Positions 22,599 to 30,314 of a DNA stretch of 64,000 bases are shown here, in pieces; within the stretch, counting starts at the first letter, position 1, and each line of letters begins with the position of its first letter. The DNA is from Bacillota bacterium (GTDB lineage: Bacteria; Bacillota; DTU030; DUMP01): contig JASKKP010000002.1 of the NCBI GenBank assembly GCA_030154105.1, positions 1 through 64,000 on the forward strand. Reading direction: 5' to 3'. Position numbers and translations under genes: made by a program. The notes under the pieces were generated by a model. It was not told where the DNA came from and searched no databases. It saw only the letters and a list, made by a program, of their open reading frames with translations.

Positions 22599-24227
22599 AT
22601 GCGCCTATATATGCGTCGCTTTGTATTGCTTCTTATGACCGTACTTCTCTTCAGCTCGGCCGCAACCGGCTGCCGGCCGCCAAAACCGCTCACGGGCGAA
22701 GAACCCTCCGCTCCTTTGCCGGCGGAAGTCTCTAAGCCCGGCCTTACAGGCGCGGACCCGGCTCCGTCTTCTCCTTCACCAACAAATAATCCCGGCGGGC
22801 AGGATGTATCGGAGCCTACTCTTTCCCCCCAGCCCCAACTTTCGCCCGAGCCCGCTCCTGTACTTTCTCCCGGCGTCGAGGTACAAAAAACGGAAGGGCA
22901 GACGGCTATCGGGCCTTTCTTCGGGATTCTCCCGGAACTTGCCTGGTCACCTGACGGCCGATACCTGGCCATCTACGGTGAGGCAAAAGGGTATGGCCTC
23001 TGGATTTGGGACAGGGTAGAAGGCAAGGTCCGGCGCTTGCTGCAGCTTGTTGACCGCAGTGGAGAAGGGAAAACCGCCGTTGCCTTTTTCGGCTGGCGCC
23101 GGGACGGTGGGGCGCTCATCTACGCCGTGGACGGAGTTCAGCCCGACGGGCCGCATCTGGGCCGGCCCGGAGTAACTGTGTACGCCACAAGCCTGGACGG
23201 CACCGTACAGCACATTGCTTGGCTTCCTGGCGGGCCGGAACTCATCCGCGGGCAACACTTTAATGCCGATACCGGCTGGCTCCTTCTGCACCGCGGAACC
23301 GACCTGTGGCGCCTAAACGTAGAGACGGGTGAGACGCGGCTCCTGAAGAACGATCTTCCCTCCTGGGACGGCTTCTTCAGCATTACCCCTGACCCCAACG
23401 GAGACATGGTGGTCTATCCAGAACCGGAACCGACCCGGCACGGTTTGATCGTCCTTGACGTGGCAAGCGGGAGAGAGGTACGGGTGGGAACAGAAAAGGA
23501 GTTTGCGTTTAGCCCGGTTTGGTCGCCGGACGGGAAGAAACTCGCCTTCTTGAGCGCCGCCCCAAAGGGCGAGGGGAAAGATTACGATTTCCAGGTCGGC
23601 GAAGACGGCCCCCTTCCGCCGGCGACACGCCTTAACATCGTCGACACTAACGGGAAGTTGCTTGCCTCTTGGACGGCTCCCTATGGGGAGAAAGTCGGGG
23701 CACCCGTCTGGTCGGCGGACGGAAAACACCTGGCCTTTCTAAGTGCGAAGGTAACTCCCGGGCCAGATGGTTTGGAGGAAGTAAGGTGGCAACGCCTCCT
23801 CTTGGCCAGCCCAGGCGGAAGTCTGGTCGACCTGGGGGCGGCCCAAGGGGAGTGGCTTACCGTGGCCGGCTTCACCCCCGACGGAGCCCAGGTGCTGGTT
23901 TACCGCTATGTTTCCAGCGGCGGGGTGACCATCCTCGCTTACGGCCCGCATCCCAACCAGGTTAGGGTGCTCGCCACTGAAGCCGTCGATGAACCGCTGG
24001 TGTGGTGGAAAGGCCAACTCCTTACGGCCCGCCTGGCGCTTACTTCTTCCGATGCGCTGGACACCCAAGTTTACCTAATGAGCCTAGACGGCCGGGCCGT
24101 AAGGCTCACCGGCTCCCCCGGCTGGAAGAGCCGCTTCACTCCCTTCGGCTCCCTGCTGGCCTACCTTAGCGCCGATAATCAGGCGCCCCCCTACCCGATT
24201 ACGGTCCTGGTGCGGAATCTCCCTTAA
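22599..24227 (+). CDS. Lipoprotein with a PD40/TolB-like beta-propeller
   Basis: 542-aa secreted lipoprotein of unknown function. The signal peptide (MRLYMRRFVLLLMTVLLF) ends in a lipobox AATGC, so the mature Cys is lipidated on the outer membrane face. A Pro/Ser-rich linker of about 80 residues follows, then a propeller whose blades show WSPDG-type repeats (AWSPDGRYLAIY, VWSPDGKKLAFL, VWSADGKHLAFL). The ORF track starts at 22581; ATG 22599 uses AAGGGGGA. A second, broken propeller gene lies near 45.3 kb. Propellers of this kind usually mediate binding; no enzyme motif is visible. Confidence 0.82.
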   Translation: MRLYMRRFVLLLMTVLLFSSAATGCRPPKPLTGEEPSAPLPAEVSKPGLTGADPAPSSPSPTNNPGGQDVSEPTLSPQPQLSPEPAPVLSPGVEVQKTEGQTAIGPFFGILPELAWSPDGRYLAIYGEAKGYGLWIWDRVEGKVRRLLQLVDRSGEGKTAVAFFGWRRDGGALIYAVDGVQPDGPHLGRPGVTVYATSLDGTVQHIAWLPGGPELIRGQHFNADTGWLLLHRGTDLWRLNVETGETRLLKNDLPSWDGFFSITPDPNGDMVVYPEPEPTRHGLIVLDVASGREVRVGTEKEFAFSPVWSPDGKKLAFLSAAPKGEGKDYDFQVGEDGPLPPATRLNIVDTNGKLLASWTAPYGEKVGAPVWSADGKHLAFLSAKVTPGPDGLEEVRWQRLLLASPGGSLVDLGAAQGEWLTVAGFTPDGAQVLVYRYVSSGGVTILAYGPHPNQVRVLATEAVDEPLVWWKGQLLTARLALTSSDALDTQVYLMSLDGRAVRLTGSPGWKSRFTPFGSLLAYLSADNQAPPYPITVLVRNLP

Positions 24228-24269
24228 GCGGAGCTTCCGCCCTCTTTTACCTCCCCGACCAATTGGTGC

Positions 24270-24298
24270 TTGTGCCGGCGGAAATGGTATTGTAAAAT
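24270..24298 (+). promoter_or_regulatory. Possible sigma-A promoter for the 35-aa ORF
   Basis: TTGTGC, 17-bp spacer, TAAAAT; 36 bases upstream of the ATG at 24334. Confidence 0.45.
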
Positions 24299-24333
24299 AA
24301 TTCTGTAGAGTACGACCGAAAGGAGGGCGTAAC

Positions 24334-24441
24334 ATGGCCGTCTGGATGGACCTCCTCTTCGGTACCCTGTTTTTGGCGGGTGTGCTATTTTTCCTGGCCC
24401 AACTAGCCGTTCGCCGTTACGGTAATCGCAATCGTTCTTAG
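24334..24441 (+). CDS. 35-aa single-span membrane protein (too short for ORF track)
   Basis: ATG after a consensus AAAGGAGGGCG reads MAVWMDLLFGTLFLAGVLFF, then AQLAVRRYGNRNRS and TAG. One transmembrane helix (about 6-25) with a basic cytoplasmic tail. The strong ribosome site and promoter-like element argue that it is translated. No family recognised. Confidence 0.5.
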   Translation: MAVWMDLLFGTLFLAGVLFFLAQLAVRRYGNRNRS

Positions 24442-24499
24442 GTATGCCGACAACCTCCCTTGTAACCACATTTTAATGTAAAAAACTGCATATCCTTAC

Positions 24500-24528
24500 T
24501 TGATTTGCCATTAACTCTTTGCTATTAT
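24500..24528 (+). promoter_or_regulatory. Sigma-A promoter for the Spo0E-like gene
   Basis: TTGATT, 17-bp spacer, TATTAT, 33 bases before the start codon. Confidence 0.55.
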
Positions 24529-24560
24529 TTAGTACAGCGTTAAAAAGGGGAGGCTGTCGG

Positions 24561-24728
24561 GTGAGTTCCAACCTGTTTTGCTCCATTGAAGCTCTGCGGG
24601 AAGAGCTTTACCGGGTAGCGGGTACCTTTGGTGGTAACATGGCGAGAGGCCGGGTGCTGGAGTTGAGCTGTGAGCTGGACAAATACCTGCTCCTGGCCAC
24701 ACGTGAACTTTCGGGTTTATCATCTTAA
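24561..24728 (+). CDS. Spo0E-family aspartyl-phosphate phosphatase-like protein
   Basis: 55-aa helical protein with the Spo0E pattern: IEALREELYRVAG in the first helix and a second helix LELSCELDKYLLLA that carries the S-x-E-L-D signature. Family members dephosphorylate Spo0A~P and delay sporulation. Start at GTG 24561 after GGGGAGG; the ORF track begins earlier at 24519. The 3' end is 16 bases before the PHP gene, so they may be co-transcribed. The assignment rests on a short motif. Confidence 0.72.
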   Translation: MSSNLFCSIEALREELYRVAGTFGGNMARGRVLELSCELDKYLLLATRELSGLSS

Positions 24729-24744
24729 GAGGGAAGGAAGGCCT

Positions 24745-25509
24745 TTGCTCGTCGATTACCATGTTCACACCCTCGGTCACGATACCTTTCACCGAAGTGA
24801 CGAGGACTTGGCCCTCTACTGCCAGACTGCATTAAGTCGCGGTTTAAAGGAAATCGGCTTTGCCGAGCACGACTACTACTACTTCGATTTTGATCCGGAA
24901 CGTATTCTTGTCCAAGCCCGGCGTTTCCCGGAGCTTAACGTACGTGTGGGGGTAGAGGTGGATTTTGTCCCCGGCCGGGAAGCAGAAATCAGGGCCTTCC
25001 TCAAGGCGCGGCCCTTTGACTTCGTTATCGGCTCCGTCCACCAGGTGGACGGTTTCTCTTTTGATGAGGAAAGGGACATCCCCAAGTACGCTGAGTGGGA
25101 GACGACGGACCTCTTTCGTCGCTATTATTCCTGCGTGGCTCAGGCGGCGGTGAGCGGGCTTTTCGATATCATCGGCCATTTGGATCTCATCAAGATCTTC
25201 AATTTCGTCCCCCTTCAAGATGCGCTGGAACTGGCATGGCCGGCTTTGGCCGCTATTTCTGCTGCCGGTTTGTGTATAGAACTCAACACCAACGGCAGAT
25301 ATAAACCGGTACGCGATTTCTACCCCGGCCAGGCTCTTCTCACCGAATGTCGGAGGCTCGGCATACCCCTTACCCTGGGCTCTGATGCCCACCAACCCAC
25401 GGACGTCGGCCGGGAGGTTCGCCTCGCGGCGGCTTTGGCCTGGCGGGCCGGGTACAGGAAGGTGGCCACCTTTTCTAACCGGAAACGATCTCTGGTCCCA
25501 CTCGGGTAG
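24745..25509 (+). CDS. PHP-domain phosphoesterase (HisJ/histidinol-phosphatase-like)
   Basis: 254-aa metal-dependent phosphoesterase. PHP metal ligands: DYHVHT at the N-terminus, GFAEHDYYY, GVEVDF, FVIGSVHQVDG, DIIGHLDLIK, and LGSDAHQPTDVG near the end. This order fits histidinol phosphatase of the HisJ class (histidinol phosphate to histidinol), but other PHP phosphatases look alike. TTG 24745 with AAGGAAGG; the ORF track start at 24670 overlaps the Spo0E-like gene. The next gene, HutP, is a histidine-responsive RNA binder, which mildly supports a histidine link. Confidence 0.82.
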   Translation: MLVDYHVHTLGHDTFHRSDEDLALYCQTALSRGLKEIGFAEHDYYYFDFDPERILVQARRFPELNVRVGVEVDFVPGREAEIRAFLKARPFDFVIGSVHQVDGFSFDEERDIPKYAEWETTDLFRRYYSCVAQAAVSGLFDIIGHLDLIKIFNFVPLQDALELAWPALAAISAAGLCIELNTNGRYKPVRDFYPGQALLTECRRLGIPLTLGSDAHQPTDVGREVRLAAALAWRAGYRKVATFSNRKRSLVPLG

Positions 25510-25525
25510 AAGGGGGGTGGAGAAC

Positions 25526-25987
25526 TTGGAAGTGGTCCGATCTAGCGAGGTGGCCCGGGCGGCGATCGAGATGGCGCTTTCACGAACGCGCGAGGATGAG
25601 CAGCGGCTCAAGGAGGTATTGCGACAAGAGGGAATTTACGCGGCGGCCGTGGATTACGGCGGAGAGTTCATCTCTTCCGTAAAAAAAGTCATCGAACGCG
25701 CGGTGGTAGCGGCTAAACGCGAAGGGCTTATAGCTGAGGTACAGGCGGAAGAGGGAGGGGTGGCCGGAGCCGCCCGCGAAGCGCTTTCCCAGATCATGCC
25801 CAAGGCGATTGGGCTCAACGTGGGCGGCAAGATTGGGATCGCCCGCAAGGGCGAACACATTGTGGTGGTTATCTTTTGCGGGATAGGTCTTCTGCACCTC
25901 AACGAAGTAGCCCTTGGACTGGGGCATCGCGCTGTGGCTACAACCAACGTTGCCCTTAACGAAGGGCAGGAGAGGGCTCAGGTTTGA
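25526..25987 (+). CDS. hutP: HutP-family histidine-responsive RNA-binding antiterminator
   Basis: 153-aa protein. In Bacillus, HutP binds L-histidine and Mg2+ and then an NAG-repeat RNA to prevent termination of the hut operon. Seen here: an N-terminal helix (EVARAAIEMALSRTREDE), the core AAAVDYGGEFISSVKKVIERAVVAAKREG, and a C-terminal GLNVGGKIGIARKGEHIVVVIFCGIGLLHLNEVALGLGHRA with clustered His residues. TTG 25526 after AAGGGGGGTGG. No hut genes occur in the window, so it probably regulates something else, perhaps distant. It follows the PHP gene by 16 bases and is 150 bases before mraZ. Confidence 0.9.
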   Translation: MEVVRSSEVARAAIEMALSRTREDEQRLKEVLRQEGIYAAAVDYGGEFISSVKKVIERAVVAAKREGLIAEVQAEEGGVAGAAREALSQIMPKAIGLNVGGKIGIARKGEHIVVVIFCGIGLLHLNEVALGLGHRAVATTNVALNEGQERAQV

Positions 25988-26013
25988 GGAAGTCTGCCCT
26001 GCGGCCCAAACTG

Positions 26014-26043
26014 GACCTGGTCAACCAGGTCTTTTATTTTTTT
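26014..26043 (+). terminator. Terminator after hutP
   Basis: GACCTGG-TCAA-CCAGGTC stem followed by TTTTATTTTTTT; separates hutP from the dcw cluster. Confidence 0.9.
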
Positions 26044-26052
26044 CCAATCATA

Positions 26053-26080
26053 GAAGGAAAAACCACCTGCTAGAGCGAAT
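26053..26080 (+). promoter_or_regulatory. Sigma-H-like promoter of the dcw cluster
   Basis: GAAGGAAAA (RNAGGAWWW), 12-bp spacer, AGCGAAT (RNNGAAT); every defined position matches the Bacillus sigma-H consensus. Located just upstream of the MraZ boxes. Sigma-H also drives ftsAZ in Bacillus at sporulation. Confidence 0.6.
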
Positions 26081-26084
26081 CTAT

Positions 26085-26113
26085 GTGGTGGAAAGTGGTG
26101 GAAAGTGGTGAAG
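26085..26113 (+). promoter_or_regulatory. MraZ operator: three GTGGTG boxes at 10-bp spacing
   Basis: GTGGTGGAAA GTGGTGGAAA GTGGTGAAG: repeats at 26085, 26095 and 26105, exactly one helical turn apart, a fourth GGGTGGG nearby. MraZ is known to bind such repeats and repress its own operon. Confidence 0.85.
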
Positions 26114-26138
26114 TAGACAGGCGGGTGGGATGAGCGGC

Positions 26139-26570
26139 ATGTTCATGGGTGAGTACCAGCATGCCCTAGACAGTAAAGGCAGGCTTTTTATTCCCGCTCG
26201 CCTCCGGGAGGAGCTCGGCGAACGCTTTATCATGACCCGGGGGCTGGACCGTTGCCTGTTCGTATACCCCCTTGCTGAGTGGGCTACGCTAGAACGTAAG
26301 CTGAAGGAACTGCCTTTTACCCGCAGCGACGCGCGGGCGTTCGTGCGCTTCTTTTTTGCCGGGGCTACCGAGTGCGAGCTGGACAACCAAGGCCGCGTTC
26401 TTATACCAGCCAACCTGAGAAACTACGCCGGGATCGAGCGGGAAACAGTCATCATCGGCGTTTCTACCCGGCTGGAGATCTGGAGCCTGGAAGCCTGGGA
26501 GAATTACAGCGCCAGCGTGCGCGAGAACTTTGCTGAATTCGCCGAAAAGCTGGTAGACCTCGGCATTTAG
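26139..26570 (+). CDS. mraZ: Transcriptional regulator MraZ
   Basis: First gene of the dcw cluster; a ring-forming AbrB-fold repressor of the operon. Two SpoVT/AbrB-type halves, each with a DxxxR motif: [19 protein letters not shown] near residue 5, and [17 protein letters not shown] near 85. 143 aa from ATG 26139, which has GGTGGGATGA as ribosome site and gives MFMGEYQH, the family start; the ORF track uses ATG 26130. Repeats for MraZ binding lie directly upstream. Confidence 0.96.
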   Translation: MFMGEYQHALDSKGRLFIPARLREELGERFIMTRGLDRCLFVYPLAEWATLERKLKELPFTRSDARAFVRFFFAGATECELDNQGRVLIPANLRNYAGIERETVIIGVSTRLEIWSLEAWENYSASVRENFAEFAEKLVDLGI

Positions 26571-26580
26571 GAGTGATCAC

Positions 26581-27480
26581 ATGGCCTTCCGACACGAGCC
26601 CGTTCTCTTGGACGAAGTTTTGCACTACTTGGGCTGCCGCCCCGGAGGAGTCTACATCGACTGCACTGTGGGCGGCGGGGGGCATGCGCGAGAAATCTTG
26701 GCAAGGACCGCCCCGGATGGCATCCTCCTGGGTATCGACCGGGACGAGGCTGCCCTGGCTGCGGCGCGCGAAAAGCTCGGCCCTTATGGGGACCGTGCCC
26801 GGTTGGTGCATGCCAACTTCTGCCGCTTGGAGACCGTCTGGCGGGAGTCCGGGCTTCCGGCTCCCCAAGGCATTCTCTTTGACCTGGGCGTTTCTTCACC
26901 CCAGCTGGACGAACCGGAACGGGGGTTTTCTTACCAGGCCGATGCGCCGCTCGATATGCGCATGGACCGCACCCAGGCTCTTACGGCCTGGGAGGTCGTG
27001 AACACCTGGCCGCGCCGGGAGCTGGCGCGGATTATACGCGAGTACGGCGAAGAAAAATGGGCTCAGCGAATTGCCGGCTTTATCGAGAAACGCCGGCTGC
27101 GCCGCCCGCTCGAGACCACGGGGGAGCTGGTGGAGGTGATTAAAGAGGCCATTCCGGCGGCCGCCCGACGCCGGGGACCGCACCCGGCGCGCCGAACTTT
27201 TCAAGCCCTACGCATTGCCGTGAACGACGAGCTCGGCTGCCTCGAAGAAGGCCTGGTGGCGGCCAGCCACATCCTGGCACCGGGCGGACGCATCCTGGTC
27301 ATCTCCTTCCACTCGTTGGAAGACCGTATTGCCAAACACACCTTGCGCCGCCTGGCCGAGACAGGAGAAATTGAGATTGTTACCAAGAAACCAGTTACCC
27401 CTACCGAAGCGGAAATCGCGCGCAACCCGCGCTCTCGGAGTGCCAAGCTCCGGGTTGGGGAGAAAAAGGCAAGGTTCTAG
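26581..27480 (+). CDS. rsmH: 16S rRNA m4C1402 methyltransferase RsmH
   Basis: SAM-dependent N4-methylation of C1402 in 16S rRNA. Motif [14 protein letters not shown]; substrate region [21 protein letters not shown]-terminal [17 protein letters not shown] and [14 protein letters not shown]. 299 aa, normal. ATG 26581 starts ten bases after the mraZ stop with GGAGTGATC. Second gene of dcw in most bacteria. Confidence 0.97.
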   Translation: MAFRHEPVLLDEVLHYLGCRPGGVYIDCTVGGGGHAREILARTAPDGILLGIDRDEAALAAAREKLGPYGDRARLVHANFCRLETVWRESGLPAPQGILFDLGVSSPQLDEPERGFSYQADAPLDMRMDRTQALTAWEVVNTWPRRELARIIREYGEEKWAQRIAGFIEKRRLRRPLETTGELVEVIKEAIPAAARRRGPHPARRTFQALRIAVNDELGCLEEGLVAASHILAPGGRILVISFHSLEDRIAKHTLRRLAETGEIEIVTKKPVTPTEAEIARNPRSRSAKLRVGEKKARF

Positions 27481-27501
27481 CCTGGAGGAGGGACGCATAA
27501 G

Positions 27502-27993
27502 GTGGTAGGGAAGTCTGCGGCGCTCGCTCCTATGCCGGAAGAAGCGGCTTCCCGCTCTGGACGCCGGATTGAGCAGCGGGCGAGAAAAAAGATTGCGCCT
27601 CTTACGGCGTACGGCCTTTTTGTGGCTACGGTTGTAGTTCTGGTACTCTGTTACGTGGCTCAATATGCCTATGTTGCCCAGCTCAACCTGCGCCTGGCGC
27701 GGGCAGAAAAGGAACTGGCCCGTTTAACTGCTGTGAAGGAGCAGCTGGAGCAAGAGGCCAGTGAACTGAAGTCGCTCGCGCGCATTGAAAAGGAGGCTAC
27801 CCAGCGCCTGGGGCTGCGTGAACCGGAAGAGGTTAAGGTGGTGGCAGTATTGCCCAAGCCACCGGTTGCGGCTCAGACTACCGCAAAATCAGGGCCCGCA
27901 CCGGACCCCAAGTCCGACAAAGTGACGGCCTTCCTGAACTGGGCTCAGTGGGTGCGTCGGGCTTTAGCTAAGGGGATCAGCGAGGAAAACTAA
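27502..27993 (+). CDS. ftsL: Cell division protein FtsL
   Basis: Bitopic division protein linking DivIB/DivIC and the FtsW-PBP synthase pair. Cytoplasmic basic N-terminus (1-35), one helix at about 38-58 (YGLFVATVVVLVLCYVAQY), then a coiled coil (RLARAEKELARLTAVKEQLEQEASELK) and a long Pro/Lys-rich tail. 163 aa is longer than the ~120 aa of Bacillus FtsL because of the tail. GTG start after GGAGGAGGGA. Assigned by position and topology, as FtsL diverges fast. Confidence 0.85.
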   Translation: MVGKSAALAPMPEEAASRSGRRIEQRARKKIAPLTAYGLFVATVVVLVLCYVAQYAYVAQLNLRLARAEKELARLTAVKEQLEQEASELKSLARIEKEATQRLGLREPEEVKVVAVLPKPPVAAQTTAKSGPAPDPKSDKVTAFLNWAQWVRRALAKGISEEN

Positions 27994-28009
27994 AGGTTGG
28001 TGGGCAGGC

Positions 28010-30133
28010 GTGAAGCAAACGCTCCTTATGCGGCGGCGAATAGCCATATTTCTCCTTCTAGTTACCCTTGCTTATAGCGGGCTGGCGGCCCGCCTTTTCT
28101 ACCTTCAGGTGCTAAACAACGCGCGCTACCGGTCGGAAGCCCTGGCTCAGCGCCTGCGCGAGATCGAGATTCAGCCGAAACGCGGTATCATTACCGACCG
28201 CAACGGCAAAAAACTGGCCATCAACGTTAGCCTGGATAGTGTCGTGGTGAACCCGCGGCAGATCAGCGATCCGGAAAAGGTAGCCAGGGAGCTGGCAGCG
28301 GCCCTGGAGATGCCTGTGGATCAGGTCCTGGCCAAGGTTAAGAAAAACACTTCTTTTGAATGGGTTCAGCGTAAAATCGACCCGGCTAAAGCTAAGCGGG
28401 TGCGCGACCTAAAGCTCGACGGCGTATACCTGGTTGAAGAAAGCGAGCGCTTTTATCCCAACGGCACCCTGGCCGCTCACGTCCTGGGGTTTGCCGGCAT
28501 CGACAACCAAGGTTTGGAAGGGTTGGAGCTGGTTTACGACAAAGAACTTCGCGGTACCCCGGGCCGTTTCATCGGCGAAACGGATGCCTACGGCCGGGAA
28601 ATCCCCGGCGGAAAAAAGCAGTACGTGCCCTCAAAGAACGGCGACAACCTCGTTCTCACCCTCGATGAGGTCATCCAGCACATCGCCGAGCGCGAGCTGG
28701 ACCGGGTGATGCAGGAGACGCAGGCGAAGGGGGCTACCATCATTGTCACTAACCCCCGCACGGGGGAAATCCTGGCTTTGGCCAACCGCCCTACCTTCAA
28801 TCCCAATAAGCCCCTGGCCGTCCCGGAAATAAACCGCCGGAACCTGGCGGTTTGGTACAACTACGAGCCAGGATCTACATTTAAAATCGTTACCGCCGCT
28901 GCTGCCATCGAGGACGGCGTGGTGAAAGAGAGCGACAGATTTTACTGCCGCGGGGGCCTGCAGGTCGCCGACCATTATATAGGTTGTGTGGCTGCGCACG
29001 GCAGCCAGACGTTTGCGGAGGTGGTAAAAAACTCCTGTAATGTCGGTTTCATGACCGTGGGGCTTAGAATGAGCAAGGAGCGGTTTTATCACTACATAAC
29101 CGCCTTCGGTTTTGGGTCGGTACCCGGGTCTGACCTACCGGGCGAGGCCGAGGGCATTCTCCTCCCGCTCGACCGGGTAGGCCCTGTGGAACAGGCCAAC
29201 ATCTCTTTCGGCCAGGGCATCGCGGTAACGCCGCTGCAGATGATCACCATGGTCGGGGCCATTGCCAACCACGGGGTTTTGCTGAAACCGCAGATCGTGC
29301 GCGAGATCCGGGATGATTCCGGGAAAGTAATTAAATCGTTCGCCCCGGTGGAAGTGCGCCAGGTGGTCTCGCCGAGCACGGCCGATCGAGTGACGCGCTT
29401 ATTGGAAGGCGTTGTCGAGGAGGGGACGGGTCGGCAGGCGAAGATCCCCGGCTACCGGCTGGCCGGAAAAACAGGAACGGCCCAGAAGATCGTTGGCGGG
29501 CACTACGTGTCGGATAAGCACGTAGCTTCCTTCATCGGCTTTGGGCCGGTGGATGACCCGCGCCTAGCCGTCCTGGTGGTGGTGGATGAACCAAAGGGCG
29601 CCTATTACGGCGGCGTGGTAGCAGCTCCGGTTTTCAAGCGGGTTATGGAAGACAGCCTGCGCTATTTGGGTATCCCTCCGTCGGTTCCACCGGAGGAGAA
29701 AAAGGAAAACACCGAACCGGCCGTGGAAGTGCCGGGGGTGGTGAACCTCCCCCCGGAGGCGGCGAAGAAGGTGCTTGAGGACCGCGGCCTTCCGTACAAG
29801 CTGGAGGGGGAAGGCAGCGTGATCATCGATCAGACGCCGCCACCGGGTACGGTGGTAGCGCCGGGCACGCGTATCATTCTTGTTCAAGGCGAAGCCAAAC
29901 CGTCCCCCGGCGTGGTGACTGTCCCTAACTTGAGGGGGCAGACTATCCGCCAAGCGGCTCAAACCTTGGCCGAGATCGGCCTTACGTTAAAACCGGTGGG
30001 AACGGGGCTGGCCGTACGCCAGGACCCGGCACCGCGGACCCGCGTGCCGGCCGGGTCTCTGGTGGTGGTCGAGTTCCAGCCGCCTACAGCAGATGAACAA
30101 GGGGAGGGTGCTGGGCCTCCGACTACACCATAA
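28010..30133 (+). CDS. pbpB: Class B penicillin-binding protein with two PASTA domains (FtsI/PbpB/SpoVD type)
   Basis: Septal transpeptidase that cross-links peptidoglycan with FtsW. One N-terminal helix (about 12-30), dimerisation domain, transpeptidase with S289-T-F-K, SxN as NSCN near 342, and KTGTAQK near 485. Two PASTA domains follow (about 575-635 and 640-698). 707 aa. Bacillus PBP2B has two PASTA domains and SpoVD one, so this is closer to PbpB. It is the only class B PBP in the cluster, so it may serve both division and spore septation. GTG start. Confidence 0.94.
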   Translation: MKQTLLMRRRIAIFLLLVTLAYSGLAARLFYLQVLNNARYRSEALAQRLREIEIQPKRGIITDRNGKKLAINVSLDSVVVNPRQISDPEKVARELAAALEMPVDQVLAKVKKNTSFEWVQRKIDPAKAKRVRDLKLDGVYLVEESERFYPNGTLAAHVLGFAGIDNQGLEGLELVYDKELRGTPGRFIGETDAYGREIPGGKKQYVPSKNGDNLVLTLDEVIQHIAERELDRVMQETQAKGATIIVTNPRTGEILALANRPTFNPNKPLAVPEINRRNLAVWYNYEPGSTFKIVTAAAAIEDGVVKESDRFYCRGGLQVADHYIGCVAAHGSQTFAEVVKNSCNVGFMTVGLRMSKERFYHYITAFGFGSVPGSDLPGEAEGILLPLDRVGPVEQANISFGQGIAVTPLQMITMVGAIANHGVLLKPQIVREIRDDSGKVIKSFAPVEVRQVVSPSTADRVTRLLEGVVEEGTGRQAKIPGYRLAGKTGTAQKIVGGHYVSDKHVASFIGFGPVDDPRLAVLVVVDEPKGAYYGGVVAAPVFKRVMEDSLRYLGIPPSVPPEEKKENTEPAVEVPGVVNLPPEAAKKVLEDRGLPYKLEGEGSVIIDQTPPPGTVVAPGTRIILVQGEAKPSPGVVTVPNLRGQTIRQAAQTLAEIGLTLKPVGTGLAVRQDPAPRTRVPAGSLVVVEFQPPTADEQGEGAGPPTTP

Positions 30134-30314
30134 ATTGTTTACTAAAAAGGGACTGTCAAAGCAGGAAAAGGCTCCTCACCACCGAAATTTCTAACCTGGC
30201 ACGACCGAAGCTAAGACTTTACCGGAGTTGGCTGCCTAACCGGAGGAAATGACTGGATCAGGTACCAGAAAAAAGGCAATACTAAAGGGCGGAGGACGGT
30301 AGGGAGGCAAAGCG
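30134..30314 (+). other. Gap before murE, no feature recognised
   Basis: About 180 bases without a gene. It contains AGGAAAT and GCAATACT elements but no promoter or hairpin I would defend. It may allow separate transcription of murE onward. Confidence 0.4.
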
